Shown here: positions 13,501-28,500 of the stretch, in pieces
Position numbering within the stretch: position 1 is the first letter of the stretch
Layout: each line of letters starts with the position of its first letter
Assembly (NCBI RefSeq): GCF_032854445.1
Contig: NC_088302.1
Location: forward strand, 36,090,191-36,154,190
Source of the DNA: Liolophura sinensis
Lineage: Eukaryota; Mollusca; Polyplacophora; Chitonida; Chitonidae
Direction of reading: 5' to 3'
DNA: 64,000 nt
Position numbers and translations under genes: made by a program
The notes under the pieces: generated by a model
The model's database searches: none
Told to the model about the DNA's origin: nothing
What the model saw: only the letters and a program-made list of their open reading frames with translations

Positions 13501-16500
13501 TCCTCAATATGACACTAATTGATGCGAGCATGAAGTGTTTGCTCTGTTAAAAGACAATTCAGCTGGGATCAAACCCTTGCTGGAAATAAGCTAGACAGTT
13601 ATGAAACCATGCAAGACACAGAGTTTTAATGTCTACAGATAAGATCACAACCGTCTCCAAATGTTTTAACATCAGTCACGATGGAAGTTATTTTAGAGTT
13701 AAACTATTCGGTCAATTATATGCTTCCAAAGCATTTTGTCATTTAATACAACATAGTAAAAATTCATTTAAGCTGGAAGAAAGCTGATCCATGATGGTCA
13801 TGCAAACTAAACTTGATGAGATAGGCAAACTATACAGCTTCTCATTTTGCCGAATGGCTACTGGCATAAATCCAGTAAACAAGTTCTGTGGAAAAATAAT
13901 TTGAAAGAAAGTTGAAAAGAGAGAAAATGTCAAATTGTCCACGTTGATATCTGGCTGATTTCTATGAAGGGAGGACAATAGGATAGTTTTTTGTCCTCTG
14001 ACACTGTTTTGCTATAACCCTGGAGGAGCAGATGCAGCCAACATGCTGGGCTATGCTCACGTTGACATACGTCCTGTATGCTAAAACATGTTGTCCAAAG
14101 CTACTGTCTCCTGATTTAAACATACTCTTACGATGACTGGGAAATTGCTAAAGCCCAGGTCATTCATTCACTAAATCATCATTTTTTCATCTCAGTTATA
14201 GAAATATAATTTGTCCCATCATGCCTTGTCATAGTTATAGGAACATCTGTACTGATTGATAGGTTGTCTGGAGATCTAGAGAGCTTTGATTCTTAGAGGT
14301 CAGGGGGTCATCTCATTTCTGGTGCGTTCTTCTAGTACAGGACACAAGGGCAGGGTGCAAGAAAATGGCTCATGATTGATGCAGCTATAATGTGGGAATA
14401 TTGCTGTTTAGGACTACAGTTGCAATTATAATGCACTGGCCAGTTTTGTGCCTTCTGTCCAGATTACATGATACTAGACTCAACCACAATTACAAAGGCT
14501 GTTGAGTCTCCCCTGCTATTATTGCTTGTGTCCCTGCCCAATCTTAACCACCCTCTCCATCTGCCCATAAAAGGTGGAAGCTACCTGAGCCAGCAAATTG
14601 GTCAGGGGCAGAAAGGTGAGAAAGTGTGTGTGGCTGTTTTCCTCACCATTGAATTCGTGAAGCACCTGAGTTGGGAATCAACATAGTTTAGCTGTTTTTA
14701 TTGCAAGTGGTTTCTTCCTGGATATCGCCACTCCAGTGAGTGAAATGTGGGAAATTTTGACATGGTTGACCCTGCACACCATTCATTCAGTGTGGGCTGC
14801 TATTGTGCCTGTTTAGTCATGGTTCAGTAGACAGCTCTGTCCCAGCTCATACTGTCACCTAGGATTCAGGTGAGGAGAATCAATTATACATGGCAGGGGA
14901 TGGCAAAACACTAGCTGTATTATAATGCTGAACAATTCACAAGACTATGTCCAGGATTGGTGTGGCTGGGATCCCAGGATACCTGGGTGGGCAGAATTCA
15001 AGTGTAAATCTACATAAAACACCATGCAGCGCATGTCTTGAAGGATCTTTGTCTTTCACATTTTTGTGCATCCTACTTGAAATAAGTTATCCTTGACAAG
15101 GCAAAACTGCACATTATTTCTTCACCGCCCCCCCCCCCCCCAAAAAAGGGGTTTTCCTTTTCAAACATCGTTATAAATTAACTGAGTTAGTGAACTCTTC
15201 AATTGTTTACTCAGAACTTTTTGAAAAGGTTTTGTGAAATATATGTTGAAGGTCAACTGCTGAAGAAAATAAAGAAGTGCCCTCTTTTATTTTGGCTATG
15301 TGTAAAATTGTGTAAGTGCATGAACTTCCACATGGGTCATTTGTCTTTGTGACTTCACTCATCACACGTGGACTTATCCAGGAGAATGAAACTTAGAGCA
15401 AGCAAAGATTATGCAATATTTTAGCTCATAAGTTAGCAATGAAAAGGAAAAATGTCAAACGGTAAAGGAACTCTCAAGGGCTTAAGCTGGAATGGAACCA
15501 ATGACTTGGGGAATGTTTTACTGTACACTAGAGAGACATGCCCAACGGTCATCATTGTGCCCTTTATTCAGAGCGATCATTCTCCGCCTTTGTGACATGA
15601 AAGACAACTGAAAACTTTTGAAATAGCACTGCAGAAATTTATATTTGGGTCTGAAAATCTAATTATGGAGGTGAGGTTTGTGTTGTATGGGAATTAGCAT
15701 GAGCTGTTAAACAGTAAAATTTCACTGACTTGTTGGCTGATCAACCAACAGACAGCGGTGTACAGAACACCTTATCACAGCTAAATATAGGTGACAGGTG
15801 TAAATAATTCTGTTATTTTGCTCATGCATGATCAGATTGAACAAAAAGTGAAGTGTTTATCTCTGTCACGATTTTGTAGATTATCATGTGTCGTACTTAA
15901 TAAAGAAAAAGGTGATGGTCTTGGAGAACATTATCACATTCACAGTATTATGGTGTATATATAGATGAAAGTTTGTGTTGCATAGTTATTGAACCACACA
16001 GCTGTGTGTTTTTATGGGTAGTAAACAGGAAGATCTCAGTCATATCTGTAACAGGTATCTAATGAGCAGCGGGAAATGTGTGAGTGATACAGTGAGTCTC
16101 GGTGAGGTGTTCAGTCAGAGTAAACACCTTTGTTCTCATACCTGTTCAGGTGTTGAGCCCCAGGAGTCAATCAAAGAGGATGGGGAGTGGGGACAATAGG
16201 TGACAGCTGCAGCCAGGATGAGGGGTATTCTGTGTACACACCCAGGTACAGAGCTACTGGCCAGATCTCAGGCCACGAACCAAATGGTCAGCTGAAAGCC
16301 TCCTTATAATGGTCAGTCAATGTCCACGCCACTGAGTTATCGACCCTTTAGAGCTTAGGATCATAGTCATTAAAGTCAGACCAGGGGAATCTTTCAAGCA
16401 GACACTGGATTGGAAATAATCCTAGAAATTGCACTCAATGGAAAGATAATTAAATGTGGACATGAGTGGCGAACTTTGTCTTTGTCGGTCTAGTGGGAGG

Positions 16501-19500
16501 GTGATTTGGAGTGGGAGGTGGGGGGAGCCTGACAGCTAGTCTCTAGGGTGTAAACGGCCAGTGTCTTAACAAGGCATGGCTTCAAAGGCTGACCACTCAC
16601 TAATTTCGCTGACCAGTCCATCTGCCCAATAGTGACCACTTACAAATGACTTGAAATTAGACTGTGTGCATGTCTAGTGTTAGTACAGTAGAATGAAGAG
16701 GAGGGTTGTGCTGCATCAAGGGTACATTATGAATGTACAGATCTAAAAGGTTTGGTGTGGCATAATTTGTCAGGAAGATGCACAGCACATGTACATCATT
16801 AACAGAATAGCACACATATACACAGTGCATTTCTGTGATGTTTGAAATTGTCTTTCACCCAGCTCATACTTGAAGTCTTTGCTCCAGCATTATTATACTG
16901 CAAAAGCCTTTGATGTTAAAGAGAGAGCCTTAAACAAACCTAATTTGGCATAAACGGCCTGTTGAGCCTCAGCTATCATTTTGCACATCAAACGATTTGT
17001 TAATATCTGTAGATGACAAGGTCGGGAGAGAGGAGGATCTTAAGACTGCTCCCGTGGGGTTTAATGACAACTCTGAGGGTAGGCGGCCCATGCAGATGCT
17101 CCAGGCTATGACACAAGACAGCTCCGACCACATCAGTATATTTCTCGGTTCACTGCTTAGTTGTCAAGGCTGTAAACTGGCTAATCTTCTATCACTTGTG
17201 CTTGTTTTGCAGTATAGCCTAAAGCCTGAAGCTTGAGCAAACTAATTCAACTGCTTAAGATGGGATTAATTTTGCAAATTAGCCCGTGTGGGACTCACAG
17301 GAGCACACATGACTACATCAGCATTTAGTAAACGGGGCATGCAAATTTAATTAAAAGTTCTGAAGAAAGTCACAAAAAGAGCTATATTGTATGCCTAATT
17401 TCTCAGCTATCTTCTATCAGACTAATTTTGGGATACTAATTTCAATTTAAATACTCCCATATGTCTTTTATTGTGTAAATTAGTGAGAGGCTCATTAAAA
17501 AGAAAATCTTCCTGTCTCGTCAGGGAATAGCAATATAGAAACTGATCCATCATTAACCTTACCCTGTTTAGGCATGGAAATATCATGCGTTGGCACTGTT
17601 TTTTGTCAGTCATGGAACCTGCAGGATTTCACGCATAGCCTCAAGAAAAGGATGCAATGCATATTAATGGGACCAGCATTTAATTTCCATAAAAACTTGT
17701 ATCTTATATGAGAGACAGGACAATTCATTGTGCTTTAATCTTTTTATCTTCTGTTGGCAACTGACATGGATCTCATCTTTGTAATTAGGCCTGAGTGACT
17801 GTTGTGCCTGACATAGACATGGGAGGAGTAGGTCCCAAACAAGATGGCATATAGCAGTTCTTGTCACCTCAAGATGTTAACTCGGTTTTTATCTGCTTTA
17901 TCGCTTGCTCTTATTACAGCTAACTTCCTTGTGTTTTTGACAGTCTGGTTTGTATGAGGGTCAGGTGTTAATCTGTGAAAAGTAAGGAAGTTGTATTCAT
18001 GGCCTGTCTAATTACCTGCCTGTCTGCTCCACCCATGTTCTATGTGAACAACAAGATGACCTATTGACATCATATTAAATCTCCTGTCATCACACACTGA
18101 AGGTGGTCCAGCCAATTATCAATTAACACGGCAGGGGCTAATTGGTTTTTGTACTATTTTTGTGTAACATCAACACGCAGATTTAACTAAAACCGCCCCT
18201 GTTTAATGAAGTCTGAAAGACAGCCCTCTTCAGCCTTCTAAATCATTTAGCAAGTTAAAAGCATTTTGTAGTGACTTTCTCTTGAACTATGTAAGACTTT
18301 CTAATGTGTTGACAGAAACTCAGGTTTTGCATCTTTACAGCTAGGTCATAAAAATGTTTACACAAACAAGCTTACCGTACCTGCCTCAAAAATATGCCTC
18401 AAAAGTACAAAATGAGGAACTTTGTCTGCGACAGAATTTTAGGTTAAATATCATGTTTGTACTTACATGTTGGTTATCTGTTGAGTAGTTTTATATCAGT
18501 ATCCAATGCCCGATTAAGTTTATCATACCTGTTGGTAATACTCAGTAATCCGAGGTTTGTTACCAAGATTTACAGGTGTGATGTACAGACTGACTTTACT
18601 CCAGTTTCTGCTGTGTTACTATATGATCACCCTCATCCTGTTTTCATTACCCCAGCATTCAAAGTTACACCTGCCAACTGAAATTGACAGCCATCTCAAA
18701 CCTGCATTGTGCCCTGATTTTAATATTGATACAGTTGAGGTCTGGCCCATGAATAAGCTATGCATAACCCTGCTTGGCGTGAGTAAGGTGATCCGAGTCT
18801 GCCAGATGTTTTGGACATGCCATTTGGCTTTGGAGAACTTCCCCCAAGGTGTAGGCTATTGACATTTCTGTATCACAGCAATTTTACAGCAAAATTCAAG
18901 GTGTTTGTTTAATATGTAGCGTGGGGATAGACAAAGAGACAAATTCACACAAGTTTGCATGTCAGAAAAGGCAGATGTATCAAGTTTTAATTGATGTGAA
19001 TATGGAAGTTGATTTGAAAACAGCTGCTTGTACAAAGTGAGTGTCATAGGTAAATTTGGGAGGGAGGTTGGGGTGGGGGTGGGGGGGGGCAATTGGAGGG
19101 AGTGAGTATCAGATTGCATGCCATGCCCTCAGCCATAAAGACTCACAGCCTTGTTAACATGACCCTTTTTTTATGACGAAGTTATTTTGGGGGCTCTGAA
19201 GAATAAAAAAAAAGGAGTTTTAAAGCCTCTAATATCTTTGTGTGAATATATTGACTTGTTTCATGACCTAAAATATACAGCTTATTTTCACTTCTTAAGA
19301 TGGAAAGCCCTTATTTGTACTGATATGATGTCATTCACTTGATAACGATGCTAGTAACTACATCGAAATGTCGTGACAATAAACCAAGAAGTTTTAAATC
19401 CATAAGCAATGCCTTGTCCAGTGCACTTAGGTGCCAACGTCTAATGTCACTATAACAAGTTATTTTTAGTGACCCTGAAAACCAATTTACAGTGATAAAT

Positions 19501-22500
19501 TTACATCCCATATATGTAATTTCGGAGAAATTAGTCTAAAATAGATTGTCTGTACCATAATTCGTGCTGATTAAATGTGACATTTAAAAATTGCAATATG
19601 CATGATGAAAAAATGTCATGAAGCAGAAGAAAGCAAAGAAATGAAGTAAAGAGGCTGTATTTAATTTGTAGGATAAGAAATAACATTGGCAATTAATTGA
19701 CAGGTCGCTGCAAATACCAATGACATGTGCATCCTTATATGCATTATTAACTAATGCTGAAATTTTATTTTTAGGTTAAACAGCAGTTGTTATTGTTTAG
19801 TGAAATTATGGTTGTGTTATTTCCTAAGTATTTATACAAATGTCCTGTGTTTTTGTTAACTGGCTTAACTGGTCACCCCATGCGTAATACCCTGTGGAGA
19901 AATTTCCTTGCAACTTACAAACCACATGTGCATAATCTACGGAGGTCATAACCACAAAATACACATGTGTTGACGAAGACTCAAGGTTTGCAGCCGGCAC
20001 TGGGCAGATTAGAAAGTACCCAGGTATACAGCTGAGGTAAGGCCTTATGTAGGAACAGAAGTGGTGAGGTGGATGTGTGAAGCAATGGCTTTGTTTACAC
20101 ATAGGCTCTGTGAGGTCTAAACCCTTGAAGTGACATACCTCCATGGTTAGAGTTGGCCGTGGTGGGATAAGACCCCTGTCCTCTCTCTCCCAGCAGAAGC
20201 AATGATAAATCAGGTCAGATGGGCAGCTGCCGACACAAACAGCCCAGTTTGAAATTCTCAACTGTAACTGTCTCCTAACTGCTGCTGGGGCACTGTGATT
20301 CACAAGACACAGGTACACACGCAATCCACAACCGTCTTTGAGGTAATCCCTTTGTTTATTGGGCTAACCTGTAACATCTGTCTTCAGTTGATTAAGAAGG
20401 TCAGAGTTGAGAAGTCAGCTAACATGTCCTGTGTGAAGCAGAGGCAGCTGGTGTCCTGTGTCAGTTGTAAAATCTGTACTCCATAGGGTTCAGGTAGGCT
20501 TCATTGGTTTACAGGCCTGACTTGTCGCTTTGCTCTGATCTGTACCAATATAACTTTCAGGAGGCCAGTGTTTTGGTCTGGTAACTTCCGTCAGGTAGGG
20601 GAAAAAAATACTCCTCTGTACTATCTAACATCTGCCAGTCCGCTGTATACAAATGCTCCTAAAGGCTTCAGGGAGTGTGACTGAATGGGTAAGCCCCTCC
20701 CCTCTGTCCTGTGATTGGCTGGCCAGTCACTACTCACAATAGAAGAATGGCAGGTGGGCCTTGATCTGCCAGGGGTAGAGGGAAATTTGAATTCTCAAGT
20801 TGGAAGCACATGTAGAGAGAGATTTCACAGCCAAGCCACTTCTGGCCATGACACTTGTCTTTGTTAGTGTACTCTATTGGCAGGGATCTTTTATCCGTTA
20901 CATCAAGCACTTGAAATATACCAAATTCTCTTCCATTCTCTTTTCATTAAGCTTTTAGTATATTTAAAGGATTCTTTGTCTAGTGACAAAATGTTGAATG
21001 TGTTTATAGGCCTGATAAATGCTGACTATTGATAAATACAGCATGCAAAGTGATCTATGTCAAGAGAAAATAGAATCAGATTGGAGAGGAATGTGTGTTG
21101 TTAATGGATTATGTTACCAAGGAGTTAAATGCTATATGGGAACATTTGGGTGGTTATTTTCTGAGCAATTGCAGATTCTGACATAGTGACATTTTATTTT
21201 CATTACAAAGCCATTTTTGGGTTCAAAACTTTCATCTTCTTCATGAATCATAATATTGTTTTTAAATGCTCAAACGTGGCTTGAATTAATTGTTCTACTG
21301 CAGCCAGCATAAAAGCTGTCAAAATTTTATATTGATTTTTTATATTTGCTTTTTCAGTCTCATAAAACTTTCTTTTGTTTGTACACATACATTAGATTTA
21401 AATGTTTGAATAAAGATTTTGGTCTGATATATTTTAATTTTATGTTTTTTTTTTTATAAATGGCAGCAGCAGAAAAATTTGATAGTCTGAGGCTGTGTCA
21501 TACTGAACTCAAAGTAAAGAATCCTGTTCACCCACATGAGGAAAACATTTAGAATGTTTAAATGAAATGATAGTATTCATGACTTTAATGGCTGTATGGT
21601 TTCCTTAGATGTGCTCTGTTTTATGTGACAGATGGAGATTGATTTAAGGCTTGCATTGCTGGAGTGCGGGAGCACGTGCTTACTCTGTAACTGTGCTGTA
21701 CATGGCTGTGATTTTAGGCTTGTAGCTACCTCTGTGGGATCTTACAGAAAAGAGTAATGGCTTTATGGAAATTAAGCTAGGCCTTTTCTTGACTTCAAAT
21801 CAGGGGAAGTAGGCCAAGGCGAATGGAAATTTAATTACAGAGTAAGGTGTTGATTGGTGGGGTTGAGGAGGCGAAGGTTAGGGTCACACACTCAAGGGGT
21901 AGTCAGCCAGTCCTGGGGTCTTTTGTGGAGGACTTAGCCATGTCTCCATAGGGTCAAGGCCACAATCAAACCTCATATACAAGGGGAGCCAAAACCCTTG
22001 TTAAAAATTTAAAGAACACTTTTTTTTCATGCTATGTAAATTGCCCAGAGGCAGGTGAATCCCAAGCAAAATTGCCATGTCCTATTAAAAATGTTGGTGA
22101 ATTTGGTGACAATGGTGGTGAGACTGTGGGGTACAAGCTGAGTGGGTGTGCTACCCCTTGCTCTGTTAAAGGGTGTGAGAACGGGCCCCAGGCCTGACCC
22201 ATGGGGCCACCCCAGGCTATAACACCTATACTCCAGGCACATCTCACATAGATCAGAGACATAATTGTTCTGTTTCATTGAAGATATACCATGACTTCAA
22301 GTTTCCACCACTTACTCCCCACCTTACTGTGTGTATTAGCAGTGGTGTGTGGAAACATTTTAGCGCATGTATATTGGAACAATAGCATGTCTCCCAAGAG
22401 GACCAGTGCAAACAACAGGCTGACAAAATGTATGTCCAGGTATTGCAATGAAACTTGGAAAGATTTTACTAGATGAGCAGTACAAATTCATATGTTTATC

Positions 22501-25500
22501 TGTGGGAGACAGATATTAATTCATGTAACTGTTTTACACATCAGTTTGTTTTTAAAGATTATATAGTTAAAAAAAATTCTGGCATCACAACAATGTCATA
22601 GATATGTTTTTCAATGCAATGGCCTTTGTATGTAATGGTATCATGTAACATAAATGCTGTCACAAAATTGGTATTGGTATCATGTAACATAAATGCAGTT
22701 ACAAAATTGGTATTGATGTCATGTAACATAAATGCTGTCACAAAATTGGTATCATGTAACATAAATGCAGTTACAAAATTGGTATCATGTAACATAAATG
22801 CTGTCACAAAATTGGTATTGGTATCATGTAACATAAATGCAGTTACAAAATTGGTATTGGTATCATGTAACATAAATGCAGTTACAAAATTGGTATTGGT
22901 ATCATGTAACATAAATGCAGTTACAAAATTGGTATTGGTATCATGTAACATAAATGCTGTTAAAAAATTGATATTGCTATGAAGCTGGTATGGTTCCTTG
23001 AAAGTTTTTTAATTTTATTTTTTCGTTTCTTTTCTTAAGTTCTTTTTTCTCATTTTTGTGCACGATTTACATGGCTGGGATTCTAATGTTATTGTCACTG
23101 CCATGTCATGCATTCTCAGGTACATGGCATACCAGTTGATTTGCACAACTGAAGCAATTTACAGTCATATTTTATGACTTTCATGGTTTCATGGTCTAGT
23201 TATGATGGCCATACTGGAGCAGTGCTGCTATATCAGTTCATGGTAATATGGAACCAATATGGCTGACAAGTTGGTTTTCTTTGATGATGGTGACATCACA
23301 TGCAAACTATGTGTTGTAGCTTGAGTTTGGAAGAATTCCCAATAGAATTTAGACCATTCATTTCACAGATGGTAACATCACACAAATTTTTATACAGGTT
23401 TCTAGGACTGAAACATCACATTTAAATTATATGAACAATTCTCAGTAGAATTTGGACAGTTCATTTCACAGATTGTAACCAGACACAAATGTTTATACAG
23501 GCTCCTAGGATGGAAACATGACATGTAAACTCTGTGTTGCTGAATTTTGTAACAATTCCCAGTAGAATTTGGTCAGTTAATTTCACTAATATTTATACAG
23601 GTCTGTAAGGATTGTGGCCTATACTGTTACCAAAATAGTGTTGCCACTGTCACTGGTGGCTCGCATGACTGTAGCTCAGCTCTTTTCACAGGTGGATTTT
23701 GAAGCATTTGTGGTAAGGTGTGCTTGTGTTGCGCTGTACACAATAACCTGAAGTAGGCGAGGTGGTAAGAGTAAGGGTTGTTCAGGTGTCAGTGTGTCAA
23801 TAGGTATGTAGTGAGTCGGGTCTGTTTCCTGTTCTGAAGTACCCTCACAAGACCAGAACTGGCCAGCTGAAGAAGATGTCACAGTCCATTTGTAATCTTG
23901 TCTAATGACACTAAGCTGATCAAATAAAACCGAAGTACTTTTGAAGCCTTTTGTAATATTATGAGCTCAAATGCTTTTGTGTCATGTCCAATTGTTTTGA
24001 TGACTTTGGTCAGAATTTCAAAATGATTTGGGGAATTTTGTGTTAGTTAACACTGTGTGGGTGTGTTTGAACAAAGGTATGGTAAGGTCTCATAATTGCA
24101 GTGTGATTTAATAGGTGGAGTAAGAGTATCAAACAGTCACTTGGAATCGAAAGCACGGTTCAAGAGTTGTTAAAATCCAAATATGATGACTGACATTGTT
24201 TATGGTTTTGTTTTAATGAAACTGTACTCTTGCCAACGATGTCTTGCAATTCCAGTTTGATTTAATACAACAAGAAATAACATTGCTTACAATGTCTGGA
24301 AGGGAAACGATATATTGATAACAGAGGAGAAAAAAACATTGTAGGTTTTCAGCAGTGCATTGAGAATTTTGCAGTTGAATATGAGCAAACTGTAAACAAG
24401 CTGTGTCTGTCTAATGACAAGAGGCTGCTTAGAATAGGCTGAACTACCCTAAAAGGTGCTGACTGTACAATGTTCAAACTGCTTTAATTTCAAGTCCTCT
24501 TATTTTTTAGCCTGATTGATTCAACATTTCAAACTGACTGTAAGAATCTTACATGAGTAATTATGGATAGCCTTGCATATGCTGTCCTGAGAAAGTGTTG
24601 GCTTTGGTATAGTAGGTGATAGAAACATGTGTATATGTATTCATTTGGTGTAATTACTGTGTGACAGGTTTGAACTAAATGATATTAAATATAGGATGTA
24701 TATGTACAATGTTACCATAATGCTTCAACGTTTTCGCATGTTTGCAAGGTGTTGATTCGAGCAAATTCATTATTAGTTATTCTGTGTAGAATGATAAAAT
24801 TAATCTTTTCATGAATCCGTGAAATTGGCCAATCCAATCCAGTCAGAGTTTTGACTAATAAGGAGCTATGAGTTCAAACTCATTGATCACTAAAGGTAAA
24901 CATCACCCAGTGTTGGGCAACTATTTTGGATTATGTATACTATAACATTGGTGTCTGAAAACAGTTTCACAAAAATTTATTTAGTGGACAAACAGTGTAG
25001 AAAATTGAGTAGCTGAGCATCTGTGAACTTTGAAAATTCCTAAAGGAAAGGGATGTCATTCATTCCCCTGGAACACGCCGAGGCATGAAGTGATCAGCAA
25101 ATTAATGTCAACAAAAGACTCCCAACATTTTTGACAAGTCACATGATAAAGTAGGAGGTTTTTTTACCTTTGCCAACAAGAGTTTGATCTCAAAACTATC
25201 CTATTATTCATTTTCAATGCCATGCTTCTGTGAACATGCAGCTGCATGGTAACATAAACAGGAAGTTTATAAATGAAACCACTCAGGCGTGTATGTTCAA
25301 TCGTTATATACTTACATGTCATTGTATTATAGCTGAGGTAAATATCCACTGATCCAAGTCATCTCTCTGGAATTCCACTTAATTGAAATTTTGTCCCTTT
25401 CGCACTGGTGATTATAGTAGGTTCTCTTTCCTGGTATTATCTGCCATATAGGTGACGCTCAGCGGAAAACGTCTTTGATCAGTTTGTATGTGGCCTGAGG

Positions 25501-28500
25501 GCTTATGGACAACAGGCCTGTAATAGTGGATTACAAATTGTTCTCTGTCACATCCATGATTCAGGGTGTTGTTCAAGTGCAAGCTGAACTGACCTTGGCC
25601 AGTTAGTCCATGGACCTCTGTTAGGTCCACTCAATAATCTTGCCTTTTGTGTGTTTCCATAATCTCACATTTGTGATGAAAATGATTTTTTTCCCTTTTG
25701 TTGCCCAACTTGAAAATCTGTTTATGATACTTGAGTGGGAGATTTCTAGTGGTACTTACTACTCCATTGCTGTGTGAAGACTTGTATCGAAAATACACTA
25801 ATTCACCTTGCATTTGGTGTACAGCTTTAGAATCAATACCGTTTTTGTCTTGAGAAAGAAACACTAAGGCACTGAGTATTGCACCCTGTCACATCCCTCC
25901 ATTGGGCTGCTGGTAAGTGTCTTCCATTGTGAGTGTGTATCCAAACTGGTTCTGAGGAAAAACTGCTCACATTGCTGACATTATTCCACATGCTCTAAAA
26001 CACCTACCCACAGGAGTGGTGGTATGGTGCCTACATCTAAGGCAGGGGTAAGCTGTCAAGAAAATTGGTTCACCTTGGATTTCACACTTGCTTTGGTCAA
26101 TTTTTCAAAGCTGTGCAAAAGCAATCTCCTTAGAACAATAGAGCCTTACCTACATGGGTTACAGGAGGGCCAACTGTCAGAGGTGAGAACTGTTCAAAGT
26201 TCAAAGACAGCTGATTGGTGGTCACTAATGGAAACCTGCATGGGTCAGCTGATTTCTTCCAATCAGTGCTAATATACCTATAACCTAATTAGTTAGCTGC
26301 CTGATTTGAACAGACTGGACCAGTGAGAAGGGGGGGGGGGGGTAGGAGGAGGGGGGGATAGGGATTGAAGTAAGGGTGTGGATGGAGGTAAGGGTGGATT
26401 CCCAGTGAGCTGCACAAGACCCTAATGAGCCTAGCACACCACAGACTCTGGGGTTCTAATTACACCAGGCCACATATGTTATGTAGATGTAACCAGCTCT
26501 TGTTTGTAAAAACAACATTTGCAATACATTTTGTTGTGTAAACTATATGATTTATATATTACCATGCAGTTTTACCTCTGTCTTCAATACAGCTTAATCT
26601 TTGTAAACAGCATCACACCTTACTTCAGGGTGTATGGCAATTGTCATTAATTTAATTAAATATATTTGTCTTTTAATTTAATTAAACCTTTCAAGCATTT
26701 CCATCAAGTTTTGGTGAGTATGTTTGTGTAAAATTTTCAGGAATAAGTGTGTTTTTGAAATTTAATATCTTGTTGTTCAGGTGAAAACAGGTAAGAAGAC
26801 AGGTATTTATTTTAGAACCTGATCTTCCAGCAACCTGTGGATGGTCGTGGGTTTGCCCTGTGCTTGGCCCGGTTTCTTCTTACCATAACACTGGCCACCG
26901 TTGTACAAGCGAAATATTCTTGAGTATGGCGTAAAACACCAGTCAAATAGATGAAATCATGGTTCAAGAGTTAGCAAAGATAAATTTGGCATTCATGTTG
27001 ACTACATGTATCAATTGATATATTGTATCCTTTCTGAAGAAACAGTGTTAAGTATTGGGCAGTGTGGCCAGATAAATCTTTGTGGGTGACACCCAGTTGT
27101 AACATCAGTGTGACTTTAATAATGACCTTCCTTTCTCTGATTGGTGTGGTTGCCTTTTTATTTCCAAACAAAGTACGAGGTATTGTTTAGATGTAGGTGT
27201 AATAAGTTTCATATTACACCTGGTCATTGTTGTCATGGTGTTGACACTGTGACTGACATGTCTCCAGCTATAATAATTAACCTCCCACTAATATGCTGAC
27301 ATATCCAGAACCGAAATTCCAAACAGTGTATTAATTAAATAGGACATGTATTAATTCATATTTGGTGATCTGTGTACCGAATTTGATCAACTGATCTTAA
27401 ATCTTCTAGTAGAAGTGGGAAACATACGTTCATTTCCATGCCCAGTCAAACCCAAGATTTTGAAGGGCTGCCATTCAGGAGCTGTTGTAACAAACTAATA
27501 TGATACAATTACTCTAGTTAGCTCCTTCAATAATTATTGTTGCTGATATTTAGTGTGTTATCCATAAGTAATATGTCATTTTACTCCGAATCACAGGTGA
27601 ATGGATTTAAAGATGGTTGTTTAAAATTAATTAATTGAAATTAATGCTTTTTATTCTTGGATTGTTATTTACTGTATGGACTGCTGTTTAACTATAAAGC
27701 TCATCAGATTATTTTACTGTGACTAGAAAATAAATGTAGCTAGAAAATAAATATTGGCAAGTGAAACTGAGAATGTCCAGGTTCAGGTACAATGGAGAAC
27801 TCGTAAAACTCCTTCCCGCCTGTATCAAGACAGTCAAACCCGAGTGTATCAAGACGGTCCAAAGCTGTGAACTCATTTGTTCTTTACTTTATTACGTCAC
27901 AATTATCGGTGTATTTGTGTTCGTAAAACATATATGCAACATCACAGAAGACAACGATGTGTTTTACTGTCATTTGATCCTTTTGTGAAGTTTGGCCTTG
28001 AGGCTCCCATGGACTAAAGGTAAAGTGGTAGGCTACAAGTGCACCACTAGCACACCCTTAGCAAGTTTCTAGCACTCCACTATCATTTATGTGATAAAAG
28101 GAAAAGTTTCTTGAGCAGCCTGTTAGTTGGTATTGTGATCAGACAACCCGTGGTTCCTATGACCATAATCATTCCACATGCTCACCTTAGGCAAACCTCT
28201 AGCAGACTAGTAGCTGGGTAGTAGACGGCTCCAGGTTGACTAGCCACATTCCTAACTCTGATTGCACAATGTTTGGAAAACTAAGCTATGTACTCAGGAT
28301 TCGCATGCTACCTTGCAAACCGTGAAAAGCCTTGAAAACGAATTTAAAAAAATGAAGGCCTTGAATATATAGCCTTGAAAACACAAATACTACCTTGAAA
28401 AGGTCTTGGTAATTAACATTTGTGCTGTGCTCAGGTTTTGTTTTTAATTTCATATTTGAGAGTTTTTTGTAGTACATGTAGTTATAAAAAATAATACATA

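Noticed and set aside
19824-20324. 166-codon minus-strand open frame
   Set aside because: Longest frame in the gene-free intron, but low information: no recognisable domain, scattered Cys and aromatic residues, and no flanking exon signals. Could be re-tested with RNA data.
22559-22982. Open frames of about 125 codons on both strands
   Set aside because: Products of the 39/33-bp minisatellite; repetitive peptides without family.
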